DNA from: Sulfuritalea sp.
GTDB taxonomy: Bacteria > Pseudomonadota > Gammaproteobacteria > Burkholderiales > Rhodocyclaceae
Assembly: GCA_016716965.1 (NCBI GenBank)
Contig: JADJUP010000056.1
Coordinates: 62,001-126,000 of the forward strand
Direction: 5' to 3'
DNA: 64,000 nucleotides
Notes under the pieces: generated by a model
The model's database searches: none
Told to the model about the DNA's origin: nothing
What the model saw: only the letters and a program-made list of their open reading frames with translations
In this document: positions 25,998 through 34,492 of the stretch, one piece after another
How the letters are laid out: each line of letters begins with the position of its first letter
How positions within the stretch are numbered: the stretch's first letter is position 1
Program-made: the position numbers and the translations under genes

Positions 25998-26474
25998 ATG
26001 GCACGCTCGTTCAGCTTTTTCGTTTCGCTCCTTGCATTCTGGCTGCTGCTGTCGGGAATGTTCACGCCGTTCCTGATCCTAGCCGGCGTCGGTTGCTCGG
26101 CGGCGATCGTCCTGATGTCACGAAGGATGGACCTGGTGGATCGGGAAGGCCATCCAATACATCTGGCATGGAGCGCCTTGCTCTCCTACTGGCCGTGGCT
26201 TGCCGGGGAGATCGTGAAGTCCGCCTGGGATGTGACCCGGCGCATTTTGTCTCCGTCGTTGCCGATTTCGCCGACCCTGGTTGAGTTCGTGCCTTCGCAG
26301 CAGACCGACCTGGGGCTGGTGATACACGCCAATTCGATCACGCTGACGCCCGGCACCATTGCTGTCGAGGTCGACCACGGCGCCTTCCTGGTGCATGCCC
26401 TGACGCGCGAAGGTGCCGCCGGGCTTGCGGGCAGCGAGATGGACCGCCGCTGCTCGGCACTGGAGTCCCGCTGA
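25998..26474 (+). CDS. Mrp/Mnh-type antiporter subunit E
   Basis: A 158-residue membrane protein with the MnhE pattern: an N-terminal helical hairpin (FWLLLSGMFTPFLILAGVG) then a hydrophilic C-terminal domain with NSITLTPGTIAVEV. It is the first gene of an eight- to eleven-gene operon for an inner-membrane multisubunit cation/proton antiporter. It lies divergent to the MASE1 kinase. Confidence 0.9.
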   Translation: MARSFSFFVSLLAFWLLLSGMFTPFLILAGVGCSAAIVLMSRRMDLVDREGHPIHLAWSALLSYWPWLAGEIVKSAWDVTRRILSPSLPISPTLVEFVPSQQTDLGLVIHANSITLTPGTIAVEVDHGAFLVHALTREGAAGLAGSEMDRRCSALESR

Positions 26475-26476
26475 GC

Positions 26477-26770
26477 ATGCTCGCCGCTGCCATCCTCGCC
26501 TTGCTGGTCACCGTTGCACTGGCCCTGGTCCGTGCCGCCCGCGGTCCCACGGTGTTCGACCGCCTGCAGGCTGCCAACTCCATCGGCACCTGCGCCATGC
26601 TGTTGTTGGCCCTGTTCGGATTTCTCGGCGGGCGGCCGGAGTTTCTCGATCTGGCGTTGGTCTATGGCCTGCTCAATGTGATCGGCGTGATCGCCATATT
26701 GAAGTTCTTCCGCCAGGGCAACCTCGGCGACCCGGGTTCGCCGGCCACGGTGAGCGACCGCCAGGGATGA
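26477..26770 (+). CDS. Mrp/Mnh-type antiporter subunit F
   Basis: A 97-residue, three-helix protein with the MnhF signature ARGPTVFDRLQAANSIGTCA and DLALVYGLLNVIGVIAILKF. The ATG is two bases after the subunit E stop. It is a conserved, non-catalytic membrane subunit of Mrp complexes. Confidence 0.92.
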   Translation: MLAAAILALLVTVALALVRAARGPTVFDRLQAANSIGTCAMLLLALFGFLGGRPEFLDLALVYGLLNVIGVIAILKFFRQGNLGDPGSPATVSDRQG

Positions 26771-27105
26771 GCGCCATGCTCGATATTCTCAGTGCGCTGT
26801 GCCTCGCCGGCGGCGGGTTCTTCTGCCTTGTTGGCGGCATCGGCCTCCTGCGCATGCCGGACTTCTATACCCGCATGCATGCCGGCAGCGTCATCGAAAC
26901 CCTTGGTGCGGGATTGATTCTGTTCGGCCTGATGCTGCAGGCAGGCTTTACCCTAATCACCGTGAAGCTGGCCATGGTAGGTCTGCTGATCTTTTTCGCC
27001 AGTCCGACCGCCAGCCATGCGCTGGCCCGTGCCGCGATGCTGCGCAATATGCCGCGGCTGGCACCGACGGCCGCCGAAAGCGGGGTGCCATCATCGAAAC
27101 CCTGA
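26767..27105 (+). CDS. Mrp/Mnh-type antiporter subunit G
   Basis: A 112-residue protein with the MnhG signature GGIGLLRMPDFYTRMHAGSV and a three-helix layout. The ATG at 26767 overlaps the subunit F stop (ATGA). The extended C-terminus (MLRNMPRLAPTAAESG) is unconserved. Confidence 0.92.
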   Translation: MSAMLDILSALCLAGGGFFCLVGGIGLLRMPDFYTRMHAGSVIETLGAGLILFGLMLQAGFTLITVKLAMVGLLIFFASPTASHALARAAMLRNMPRLAPTAAESGVPSSKP

Positions 27106-27113
27106 TCATCGAC

Positions 27114-27635
27114 GTGCTGCTGGTGTTCATGGCGCTGACGGTGCTGATGCTGATGCGCGTGCGCAACCTGTTTGCCGTGATCGTGCTCTTCGGCATCTAC
27201 AGCTTTCTCATGGCCACTGTGCTGGTCGCGCTGGACGCGGTCGACGTGGCGATGACCGAGGCGGCGGTCGGCGCCGGCGTGTCCACCGTGCTGTTGCTGG
27301 GCGCGCTGCATTTGTGCAAAAGCCGTGAAGCGAAGCCCGCGCATCGGCCCTGGCTGCCGCTCGCGGTTGCACTGTCTACCGGCCTGGTGCTTGTGTATGG
27401 CGCGATGGGCCTGCCCGACTTTGCCGATCCGCTGTCGCCGATCCATGCCCACGTGGTGCCTCGCTACCTGCAGAACGAAGTCCAGGTGCCCAACGTCGTT
27501 ACCGCCGTGCTGGCCAGCTTCCGCGGCTACGACACGCTGGGCGAAACCACGGTGGTGTTCACCGCCGGTGCCGGAATCATCGCCTTGTTGCGCCGGCGCA
27601 AGAAGGTCGAGAACGACAGAAAGGATCGCGTTTGA
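27114..27635 (+). CDS. MbhD/MbhE-like antiporter subunit (DUF4040 plus MnhA-tail domain)
   Basis: About 173 membrane residues corresponding to the C-terminal part of MnhA in classical Mrp systems. A DUF4040/MbhD unit (FAVIVLFGIYSFLMATVLVA, VAMTEAAVGAGVSTVLLLGA) is followed by an MbhE-like unit ending GYDTLGETTVVFTAGAGI. The start is uncertain: similarity seems to begin a few residues before the GTG at 27114, but upstream in-frame codons are only ATC and CTG; an ATG at 27129 is the next option. It overlaps mnhB by four bases. Separate coding of this domain is an Mbh/Mbx-like trait. Confidence 0.8.
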   Translation: MLLVFMALTVLMLMRVRNLFAVIVLFGIYSFLMATVLVALDAVDVAMTEAAVGAGVSTVLLLGALHLCKSREAKPAHRPWLPLAVALSTGLVLVYGAMGLPDFADPLSPIHAHVVPRYLQNEVQVPNVVTAVLASFRGYDTLGETTVVFTAGAGIIALLRRRKKVENDRKDRV

Positions 27636-28084
27636 AGAACGACCTGGTGCTGCGGGTGGTCGGGAAACTGCTGATCCCCTTCATTCTGCTGTTTGCCCTC
27701 TACGTCCAGTTTCACGGCGATTTCGGCCCCGGCGGCGGTTTCCAGGCAGGTGTGATCCTGGCCGCCGCCATGGTTTTCTATGCCCTGATTTTCGGCGTGG
27801 ACACCGCCCGCCGCGTGATGCCGGACTGGCTGGTGGAAACCATGCTCGCCGCCGGTGTGTTGATCTATGCCGGCGTAGGGCTTGCCGGACTGCTGCTCGG
27901 CGGCAATTACCTCGACTATTTCGTGCTCGATGCCGACCCCGTGCATGGCCAGCACCGCGGCATCTTCTGGGTCGAAGTCGGCGTAGCAACAACCGTGTCC
28001 GGCGTCATGCTGAAGATCTTCTATCTGTTCGCCTCGCGCGGTGATGCCGACGCCGGCGACGGCGACGGCCGGCGGGAAGATTAG
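27632..28084 (+). CDS. Mrp/Mnh-type antiporter subunit B
   Basis: A 150-residue protein starting with TTG (MKNDLVLRVVGKLLIPFILL), with AAAGGA 7 bases upstream and the codon overlapping the previous stop. MnhB features: FHGDFGPGGGFQAGVILAA, four helices and an acidic C-terminal tail (DADAGDGDGRRED). Confidence 0.92.
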   Translation: MKNDLVLRVVGKLLIPFILLFALYVQFHGDFGPGGGFQAGVILAAAMVFYALIFGVDTARRVMPDWLVETMLAAGVLIYAGVGLAGLLLGGNYLDYFVLDADPVHGQHRGIFWVEVGVATTVSGVMLKIFYLFASRGDADAGDGDGRRED

Positions 28085-28086
28085 CC

Positions 28087-28452
28087 GTGCTCGAACACTT
28101 CAGCCATATCGTCACCGTGTTCCTGCTGGTCGCCGGCCTCTTCATCGTCATCGCGCGCGGCAACCTGATCAAGAAGCTGGTCGGCCTTTCGATCCTGCAG
28201 ACCTCGGTGTACCTGCTCTACATCGCTCCGGGAAAGCTGCTGGGCGGCACCGCACCCATCCTCGCGCCGCAGCTTAGCGTGTATTCCAACCCGCTGCCGC
28301 ACGTGCTGATCCTCACCGCCATCGTCGTCGGTGTCGCCACGCTGGCGCTCGGCCTGGCGCTCGCGGTACGCATCCGCGAAGCCTATGACACCATCGAGGA
28401 AGACGAAATCCTCGCGCTCGACCATGCGGCGGATGCCAGGGAAGGTTCATGA
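28087..28452 (+). CDS. Mrp/Mnh-type antiporter subunit C (NuoK-like)
   Basis: A 121-residue NuoK-like protein from a GTG start. It shows the MnhC sequence GNLIKKLVGLSILQTSVYLL and PLPHVLILTAIVVGVATLAL with three helices, and a hydrophilic C-terminus. It is homologous to complex I subunit K. Confidence 0.92.
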   Translation: MLEHFSHIVTVFLLVAGLFIVIARGNLIKKLVGLSILQTSVYLLYIAPGKLLGGTAPILAPQLSVYSNPLPHVLILTAIVVGVATLALGLALAVRIREAYDTIEEDEILALDHAADAREGS

Positions 28453-28524
28453 GCGCCGTTCGCCGAGCCGTCTCAAGGACGGCGCAGTCAACACGCGGAG
28501 CCGCGCAGCGGCGAACCACCGTCA

Positions 28525-28557
28525 CCCCCTCGCTCGGCGAGGGGGCTGGGGGGGGGG
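28525..28557. repeat. Intergenic hairpin with trailing G tract (copy 1)
   Basis: CCCCCTCG-CTCGG-CGAGGGGG followed by CTGGGGGGGGGG, in the 112-bp gap before the first antiporter D subunit. A similar layout occurs at 47522 and 54184. Confidence 0.65.
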
Positions 28558-28564
28558 TAGTCCA

Positions 28565-30073
28565 ATGAGCCTGGTGCTGCATCTCCCGGCTCTGCAAGTG
28601 GTGCTGCCGCTGATCTCGGCGCCGCTGGCGGTGCTGCTGCGCCACGGTGGAGTGGCCTTCGCCGTCGTCACGGCGGCGGCGTGGGCGGCTTTCGCCTGCG
28701 CCATCGGGCTGTGGCTGCAGGTCGGCCAGGCCGAGGGTGGCGTCATCTCTTATCACATCGGCAGCTGGCCGCCGCCCTGGGGAATCGAGTATCGCGTCGA
28801 CCGCCTCGCCAGCTTCGTGCTGCTTCTGGTCTCGGGCATGGCCGCGCTGGTGCTGCCTTACAGTCGCGCCAGCATCGAACGCGAGATCCCACGCGAACTG
28901 CATTATCTCTACTACGCGATGTTCGGCCTTTGCCTCACAGGCTTGCTCGGCATCACGATCACCGGCGACGCCTTCAATATCTTCGTTTTCCTCGAAATCT
29001 CCTCGCTATCGACCTATGTGCTGATCGCGCTGGGGCGTGATCGCCGTGCGCTGGCCGCTGCTTATCGCTACCTGATCATGGGCAGCATCGGCGCCACCTT
29101 CATCGTCATCGGCATCGGCTTCCTCTACCTGATGACCGGCACGCTCAATCTCGTCGACATGGCCGAGCGCCTGCGCACCATCGAAAGCTCGCGCCCGGTA
29201 CTCGCCGCGCTGGCCTTCATTACCGTGGGTGTCTCGCTCAAGCTGGCCCTGTTCCCGCTGCACCAGTGGTTGCCCAATGCCTATACCTACGCGCCCTCGG
29301 CGGCCACCGCTTTCCTTGCGGCGACGGCGACCAAGGTGTCGGTCTATGTGCTGATCCGCTTCTGGTTCTCGGTATTCGGAGAAAGTCTGGTCTTCCACAA
29401 GCTGCCGCTGCCGCAGATCCTCCTGCTGTTGTCGCTGGCGGCAATGTTTGCAGCGAGCTTTACCGCCATCTTCCAGGACAACCTCAAGCGCCTGTTCGCC
29501 TATTCCAGCGTCGGCCAGATGGGCTACATCACGCTCGGCATGTCTTTCGACAGCGTCAATGGCCTCGACGCGGCCATTCTGCATCTGTTCAACCACGGCA
29601 TCACCAAGGCGGCAATCTTCCTGCTGATCGGCGGCCTGGTGCTGGGTCTGGCCAAGCCGGGCGCCGTCCTGCCAACGCCGACTTTTGACCGTCTTGCCGG
29701 CCTCGCCAAACGCATGCCGTTCACCTGCTTCGGCATCGTCCTCGCCGGCCTGTCGCTGATCGGCGTGCCGGGCACGGCTGGCTTCATCAGCAAGTGGTAC
29801 CTGATCCTCGCCGCCATGGAGGCGGGCAAGTTCTGGATCGTCGGCGCAATCCTGCTTTCTTCGTTGCTTGCCGTCGTCTACGTTTGGCGCTTTGTCGAAG
29901 TGGCCTACTTCAAACCGGCGCCCGAAGGGTCAGTCCGACAGGAGGCACCCCTATCCATGCTGATCCCCGCCTGGCTGCTGGTCATCGGCACGATCTGGTT
30001 CGGTCTTGATACCTCCTTCACGGTGGGCACTGCTACCGAGGCCGCATTGCAACTGGTAAGGGTAGGCAAATGA
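28565..30073 (+). CDS. Mrp/Mnh-type antiporter subunit D (first of three proton-channel subunits)
   Basis: A 502-residue NuoN/M-like proton-translocating subunit with about 14 helices. The ATG at 28565 gives MSLVLHLPALQVVLPLISAP. Conserved elements are FLEISSLSTYVLIAL, LKLALFPLHQWLPNAY (channel Lys) and GQMGYITLG, followed by LFNHGITKAAIFL. A degenerate copy of the 24-bp repeat lies at codons for AVLPTPTFD. Its stop falls in a 14-bp tandem duplication that also contains the next start. Confidence 0.92.
   Translation: MSLVLHLPALQVVLPLISAPLAVLLRHGGVAFAVVTAAAWAAFACAIGLWLQVGQAEGGVISYHIGSWPPPWGIEYRVDRLASFVLLLVSGMAALVLPYSRASIEREIPRELHYLYYAMFGLCLTGLLGITITGDAFNIFVFLEISSLSTYVLIALGRDRRALAAAYRYLIMGSIGATFIVIGIGFLYLMTGTLNLVDMAERLRTIESSRPVLAALAFITVGVSLKLALFPLHQWLPNAYTYAPSAATAFLAATATKVSVYVLIRFWFSVFGESLVFHKLPLPQILLLLSLAAMFAASFTAIFQDNLKRLFAYSSVGQMGYITLGMSFDSVNGLDAAILHLFNHGITKAAIFLLIGGLVLGLAKPGAVLPTPTFDRLAGLAKRMPFTCFGIVLAGLSLIGVPGTAGFISKWYLILAAMEAGKFWIVGAILLSSLLAVVYVWRFVEVAYFKPAPEGSVRQEAPLSMLIPAWLLVIGTIWFGLDTSFTVGTATEAALQLVRVGK
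29663..29686 (+). repeat. 24-bp dispersed repeat, degenerate copy 5 (inside antiporter D)
   Basis: GCCGTCCTGCC followed by AACGCCGACTTTT, three mismatches from copy 14. It may be chance. Confidence 0.45.
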
Positions 30074-30087
30074 GGGTAGGCAAATGA
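30060..30087. repeat. 14-bp perfect tandem duplication spanning stop and start codons
   Basis: GGGTAGGCAAATGA occurs twice in immediate tandem. The first copy ends antiporter D with TGA and the second supplies the ATG of the next gene, so a former ATGA overlap appears to have been split. Confidence 0.9.
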
Positions 30088-31532
30088 CCGCCCTGCAACT
30101 CGCCTTCGTCATTCCGTTGCTTGGCGCCGTCGGCATCGTTCTGGCCGGTAGATCGCCCAACCTGCGCGAGAGCATCACGCTGGCCACCGCCGTGCTGCTT
30201 TTCGGCACGGTGCTCCAACTGCTTGAGCCCGTTTTGGCCGGTGCACGGCCGGAGTTGGTCCTGTTCGAAATCCTCCCCGGCCTGAATATCGCCTTCAAGG
30301 TCGAGCCGCTCGGCATGCTGTTCGGCCTGATCGCCTCGGGCCTGTGGATCGTCAATTCGGTGTATTCGATCGGCTACATGCGCGGCAACGACGAGAAAAA
30401 CCAGACGCGCTTCTACGTCTGCTTTGCGCTCTCGCTGGCCTCCGCGCTGGCCATCGCCTTTGCCGGCAACCTGTTGACGCTGTTCCTCTTCTACGAAGTG
30501 CTGACTCTGATGACCTATCCGCTGGTCACCCACGCCGGCACCGACAAGGCGCGCGCGGGCGGACGGACGTATCTGGCCATCCTGATGGGCACCTCCATCC
30601 TCTTCCTGCTGCCGGCGGTGATCTACGTCTGGCACGTCGCCGGCACGACCGACTTCACCGCCGGCGGCATCCTGCCGGCGGGCATGGATAGCGGCCTGGT
30701 GTCGGTGCTGCTGGCGCTGTTCATGTTCGGCATCGGCAAGGCGGCGCTGATGCCCTTCCACCGCTGGCTGCCCGCTGCGATGGTAGCGCCGACGCCGGTC
30801 TCCGCGCTGCTGCATGCCGTGGCGGTGGTCAAGGCCGGCGTGTTCTCGGTGGTCAAGGTGGTCGTCTATGTCTTTGGCCTCGATCAACTGACCGGCGCCA
30901 CCGACTGGTTGATCGCCATTTCAGGTTTCACCATCGTCGCCGCTTCCATCGTCGCGCTGCACGCCGACAACCTCAAGCGCCGGCTCGCCTATTCGACGGT
31001 CAGCCAGCTTTCCTACATTGTCCTGGCGGCGGCATTGATCGCACCCTTGTCCATCGTCGGCGCGGCCTTACACATCGCTACGCACGCCTTTGCCAAGATC
31101 ACGCTGTTCTTTACCGCCGGCGCGATCTACACGGCGGCGCACAAGACCGAAGTTTCTCAGCTCGACGGTATCGGCAAGCGCATGCCGTGGACCATGGCCG
31201 CCTTCACCATCGGTGCGCTGTCGCTGATCGGCATTCCGCCGCTGGCCGGCTTTGTCAGCAAGTGGTTCATCCTGATGAGCGCCGCCGAAGGGGGGCATTT
31301 CCTCGCTGTCGCCGTCCTGATCGTCAGCACCCTGCTCAACGCTGCCTACTTCCTGCCTATCGTCCACGCTGCCTTCTTCAAGCCACTGTCGGCCGAGGAC
31401 GAACACCATCCGCACGGCGAGGCGCCGCTGCCGATGGTGCTGGCGCTGATGACCACAGCGATTGGCACCATCGCGCTGTTCTTCTTCTCTGCGCCGCTGC
31501 TACGCCTCGTTCAGCCGCTCGTCGCTTCCTGA
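30084..31532 (+). CDS. NuoL/MnhD-like proton-channel subunit (second)
   Basis: A 482-residue paralogue of the preceding gene with about 14 helices. Conserved elements include FEVL-equivalent FYEVLTLMTYPLVTHAGTDK, GKAALMPFHRWLPAAMVAPT, SALLHAVAVVKAGVF and HIATHAFAKITLFF. The HAVAVVKAGV segment is the NuoL/MrpA-type channel. It is the second of three D-like subunits in the operon, each able to form a proton pathway. Confidence 0.9.
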   Translation: MTALQLAFVIPLLGAVGIVLAGRSPNLRESITLATAVLLFGTVLQLLEPVLAGARPELVLFEILPGLNIAFKVEPLGMLFGLIASGLWIVNSVYSIGYMRGNDEKNQTRFYVCFALSLASALAIAFAGNLLTLFLFYEVLTLMTYPLVTHAGTDKARAGGRTYLAILMGTSILFLLPAVIYVWHVAGTTDFTAGGILPAGMDSGLVSVLLALFMFGIGKAALMPFHRWLPAAMVAPTPVSALLHAVAVVKAGVFSVVKVVVYVFGLDQLTGATDWLIAISGFTIVAASIVALHADNLKRRLAYSTVSQLSYIVLAAALIAPLSIVGAALHIATHAFAKITLFFTAGAIYTAAHKTEVSQLDGIGKRMPWTMAAFTIGALSLIGIPPLAGFVSKWFILMSAAEGGHFLAVAVLIVSTLLNAAYFLPIVHAAFFKPLSAEDEHHPHGEAPLPMVLALMTTAIGTIALFFFSAPLLRLVQPLVAS

Positions 31533-31545
31533 CACGAGGACCGCC

Positions 31546-31818
31546 ATGACCCCATCCACTGACACCAAGAAGTACTGGCTTGACGAGTCGGCTAACGTCA
31601 CAAAGCTCTACAAGGGGCTGTGGATCGCCTGCGGTCTGCTGATTGCCATCGACCTGTTCCTGCATCGTCATGAGGACTTCGACTTCGCCACCGTGTTCGG
31701 CTTCCACGGAGCTTACGGCTTTTTCGCCTGCGTGGCGCTGGTGCTGGCGGCCAAACAGTTGCGCAAGCTGCTGATGCGCGACGAGGATTATTACGATAAG
31801 GACAGCCATGAGCGGTGA
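31546..31818 (+). CDS. Small membrane protein in the antiporter operon
   Basis: A 90-residue protein with two helices (LWIACGLLIAIDLFLH, YGFFACVALVLAAKQL) and polar ends. I know no name for it. It lies between the second and third D-like subunits, overlapping the third by 11 bp, so it is probably an accessory subunit of this antiporter. Confidence 0.75.
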   Translation: MTPSTDTKKYWLDESANVTKLYKGLWIACGLLIAIDLFLHRHEDFDFATVFGFHGAYGFFACVALVLAAKQLRKLLMRDEDYYDKDSHER

Positions 31819-33502
31819 TTTTCCCGTTGCCCTGATCCTTATCCTCGGCGCGGTACTGATCCCGGTCCTGCCGGGCCTGCTGCGCAAGGCCTGGATGCTG
31901 GCACTACCGGTGATCGCCTTCGGCTACCTGCTGGCGATCCCGCACGGCCTGCACGGCCAGGTGGAACTGCTCGGCCAGACGCTGACGTTGATGCGCGTTG
32001 ACAAGCTGAGCTTCCTGTTCGGCACGATCTTCCTGCTCGCTGCCCTGCTCAGCGTCATCTATGCCCTGCACGTTGATGACACGATGCAGCATGTCGCCGG
32101 CCTGGTCTATGCCGGTGCCGCCATCGGCGCGGTGTTCGCCGGCGACCTGATGACCCTGTTCATCTACTGGGAACTGACCGCCGTTTCCTCGGTGCTGCTG
32201 GTGTGGGCGCGGCGCGGCGAGCATTCGGCCGCTACCGGTATGCGCTATGTCATCGTGCAGCTGATGTCGGGCATGTTCCTGCTCGCCGGCGCCTTGCTGC
32301 ACTGGCGCGCGACCGGCTCCCTGGAATTCGGGCATATCGGATTGTCGAATACCGCCGGCCTGCTGATCCTGATCGGCTTCGGCATCAAGTCCGCCTTCCC
32401 TTTCCTGCACAACTGGCTGATGGATGCCTATCCGGAAGCGACGCCTACCGGTACTGTTTTCCTCTCCGCCTTCACCACCAAGCTTGGCATCTACGCGCTG
32501 GCGCGTGGCTTCGCCGGCACCGAGGAACTGGTGTGGATCGGCACGCTGATGGCGGCTTTCCCGATTTTCTACGCCGTGATCGAAAACGACCTGCGCCGCG
32601 TGCTGGCCTACAGCATGAACAACCAACTGGGCTTCATGGTGGTCGGCATCGGCATCGGCACCGAACTGGCCCTCAACGGCGCGGTGGCCCACGCTTTTGC
32701 GGACATCATCTTCAAGGGTTTGCTGTTCATGTCAATGGGTGCCGTGTTGTTTCGCACCGGCACCATCAAGGGTAGCGAACTCGGCGGTCTCTACAAGTCC
32801 ATGCCATGGACCACCGGCTTTTGCATCGTCGGTGCCGCCTCGATCTCCGCTTTCCCACTGTTCTCCGGCTTTGTCACCAAGTCGATGATCATGAGCGCGG
32901 CGGCAATGGAAGGAATGACCTTGCAATGGCTGGTACTGCTGTTCGCCTCGGCCGGCGTCTTTCACCACGCCGGCATCAAGATTCCCTACTTCGCCTTCTT
33001 TGCCCACGACTCGGGCATCCGTTGCCAGGAAGCACCGCGCAACATGCTGGTCGCCATGGGCATCGCCGCTGCCCTGTGCATTGGCATTGGCATCTTCCCT
33101 GGCGCGCTCTACGCCCTGCTGCCCTACACCGTCAACTATGAGCCGTATACCGCCTCGCACGTCGTCGCCCAGACGCAACTGCTGTTCTACTCGGCGCTGG
33201 CCTTCGCCGTGCTAATGCGCACGGGCATCTATCCGCCGGAACTCAAGTCAGTGAATCTCGACAGTGACTGGCTCTACCGCAAGGCGGGCTGGGGCTTCGT
33301 GGTGACGTTCCGTCTTGCCCTGACCGAAACCCGCGCCGGGCTGGGTGGGATCATCGAAGGGCGCCGTCTCGCCATCGCCGACTTTTTGCTGCGCCAGCGT
33401 CGCCCCGAAGGCATGTTGATGCGTTCCTGGCCAACCGGCAGCATGGCGCTGTGGGTGATGGTGATGCTGTTGGCCTATCTTGTCCTGTACTACGTCGGTT
33501 AG
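31808..33502 (+). CDS. NuoN/MnhD-like proton-channel subunit (third)
   Basis: A 564-residue proton-conducting subunit with about 14 helices plus a long hydrophilic C-terminus. Elements include FIYWELTAVSSVLLVWARRG, GIKSAFPFLHNWLMDAYPEA and NNQLGFMVVG. It overlaps the preceding small gene, and a hypothetical follows after 4 bp. A near-copy of the 24-bp repeat encodes RRLAIADF in its C-terminal part. Confidence 0.9.
   Translation: MSGDFPVALILILGAVLIPVLPGLLRKAWMLALPVIAFGYLLAIPHGLHGQVELLGQTLTLMRVDKLSFLFGTIFLLAALLSVIYALHVDDTMQHVAGLVYAGAAIGAVFAGDLMTLFIYWELTAVSSVLLVWARRGEHSAATGMRYVIVQLMSGMFLLAGALLHWRATGSLEFGHIGLSNTAGLLILIGFGIKSAFPFLHNWLMDAYPEATPTGTVFLSAFTTKLGIYALARGFAGTEELVWIGTLMAAFPIFYAVIENDLRRVLAYSMNNQLGFMVVGIGIGTELALNGAVAHAFADIIFKGLLFMSMGAVLFRTGTIKGSELGGLYKSMPWTTGFCIVGAASISAFPLFSGFVTKSMIMSAAAMEGMTLQWLVLLFASAGVFHHAGIKIPYFAFFAHDSGIRCQEAPRNMLVAMGIAAALCIGIGIFPGALYALLPYTVNYEPYTASHVVAQTQLLFYSALAFAVLMRTGIYPPELKSVNLDSDWLYRKAGWGFVVTFRLALTETRAGLGGIIEGRRLAIADFLLRQRRPEGMLMRSWPTGSMALWVMVMLLAYLVLYYVG
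33363..33386 (+). repeat. 24-bp dispersed repeat, near-copy 6 (inside the third D-like subunit)
   Basis: GCCGTCTCGCC followed by ATCGCCGACTTTT, two mismatches from the prototype at 61165, in the same reading frame as the prfA copy. Confidence 0.6.
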
Positions 33503-33506
33503 CCAC

Positions 33507-33905
33507 ATGCCGCGGCACTCAACGATACATTCGCTGGGCGACACCCTGAGGCGGAGCTTCCTGGTCTGGGCCATGCCTCGCCTGGTCGAGTTGCCTCCCG
33601 GCGAATGGGAACACGCGGCGCGACTTGCGCGAGATGTCGAGTTCGACCTGGTGGAGCGGATCGCGATCGTGGCCGGTGTCGGCTTCACCGCTTACGCCCT
33701 GCCCTTCGATCCGGGGCAGATAGAGACATTTTCGGTGTTTGCCCGCTATCTGGGGCAGTTCCTGACAGCGGTGCCGGTGCTGTTGCTGGTGGTGGGCCCG
33801 TTCATGTTGCGCCGCGCGCGACGCGGCCTCGATCAGGTAATAGCAGCGCGTCGTCAGACCTTAGCCAAGGAGTCCAATCATGAATCCAGCGTTGGGAAGC
33901 CATAG
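33507..33905 (+). CDS. Hypothetical membrane protein of the antiporter operon
   Basis: A 132-residue protein with two hydrophobic segments (IAIVAGVGFTAYALPF, FLTAVPVLLLVVGPFMLRRA) flanked by charged regions. Family not recognised. It starts four bases after the third D-like gene and overlaps the UspA-like gene by 26 bp, so it is part of the same transcript. No enzymatic motif is visible. Confidence 0.7.
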   Translation: MPRHSTIHSLGDTLRRSFLVWAMPRLVELPPGEWEHAARLARDVEFDLVERIAIVAGVGFTAYALPFDPGQIETFSVFARYLGQFLTAVPVLLLVVGPFMLRRARRGLDQVIAARRQTLAKESNHESSVGKP

Positions 33906-34461
33906 TCATCATGGGAGCGGCAGTGGTACAGGGTCAATCGTCCGACACAATGCGCAGGCAGCCATGAGCGAGGAAGACCGGATCGGGGTTGCAAACGGCC
34001 GGCTGCGCTTGCTGATCCCGATCACTGCCGACGAGGATTCACGCTGGGGAGTCGACTATGCGCTGCGCCTGCACGAAGAAGGTCGGGACGTGGAGGTGTG
34101 CTTTCTCAACGTCGGGGAAGTCATTACCCAGTGGCAGGTACTGAGGTCTCGCACCCAGGCAGAGATCGAAAAATTTCAGGCCGAACGCGCCGAGGCATTC
34201 ATCGCGGAGGCTTCGCAGCCTTTGGCGGAGAAGCACATTCACTTTCGGGGATTGTTCAAGCAAGGCGACATCGTGTTCTCGATCCTCGATACGGCGGAAG
34301 AACTGGAGTGCGACGAGATCGTCATGCCCATGCCACAAACCGGGTTGCTCAGCCTGTTGTCGAGGGATATCGTCACCGCCGTGCAGCGCGGGCAGCGCGG
34401 GGTGCAAGTGACCACGGTTGGGCGGAACGGCATTGCAACGGATTTGCAACTGCGACACTAG
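33880..34461 (+). CDS. Universal-stress-protein-like (UspA-fold) cytosolic protein
   Basis: A 193-residue protein with an unordered Gly/Ser/His-rich N-terminus (MNPALGSHSHHGSGSGTGS), then a UspA-like domain from RLRLLIPITADEDSRWGVDY to the C-terminal GVQVTTVG strand. The nucleotide-binding glycine motif is weak, so ATP binding is doubtful. It has a strong AAGGAG ribosome-binding site (33868-33873) and ends the antiporter operon, suggesting a stress-linked regulatory role. Confidence 0.75.
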   Translation: MNPALGSHSHHGSGSGTGSIVRHNAQAAMSEEDRIGVANGRLRLLIPITADEDSRWGVDYALRLHEEGRDVEVCFLNVGEVITQWQVLRSRTQAEIEKFQAERAEAFIAEASQPLAEKHIHFRGLFKQGDIVFSILDTAEELECDEIVMPMPQTGLLSLLSRDIVTAVQRGQRGVQVTTVGRNGIATDLQLRH

Positions 34462-34479
34462 GGCCGGCGGCCCTAGTGT
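34455..34479. terminator. Perfect 11-bp hairpin between converging genes
   Basis: ACACTAGGGCC-GGC-GGCCCTAGTGT spans the UspA-like stop. It has a three-base loop and no T run on either strand, so it is probably a bidirectional stop or mRNA 3'-end protector. Confidence 0.5.
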
Positions 34480-34492
34480 GCCGTCGAGCCGA

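Noticed and set aside
28453..28564. Possible small gene before antiporter D.
   Set aside because: The gap is a repeat/hairpin with a G tract and shows no start with a ribosome-binding site.
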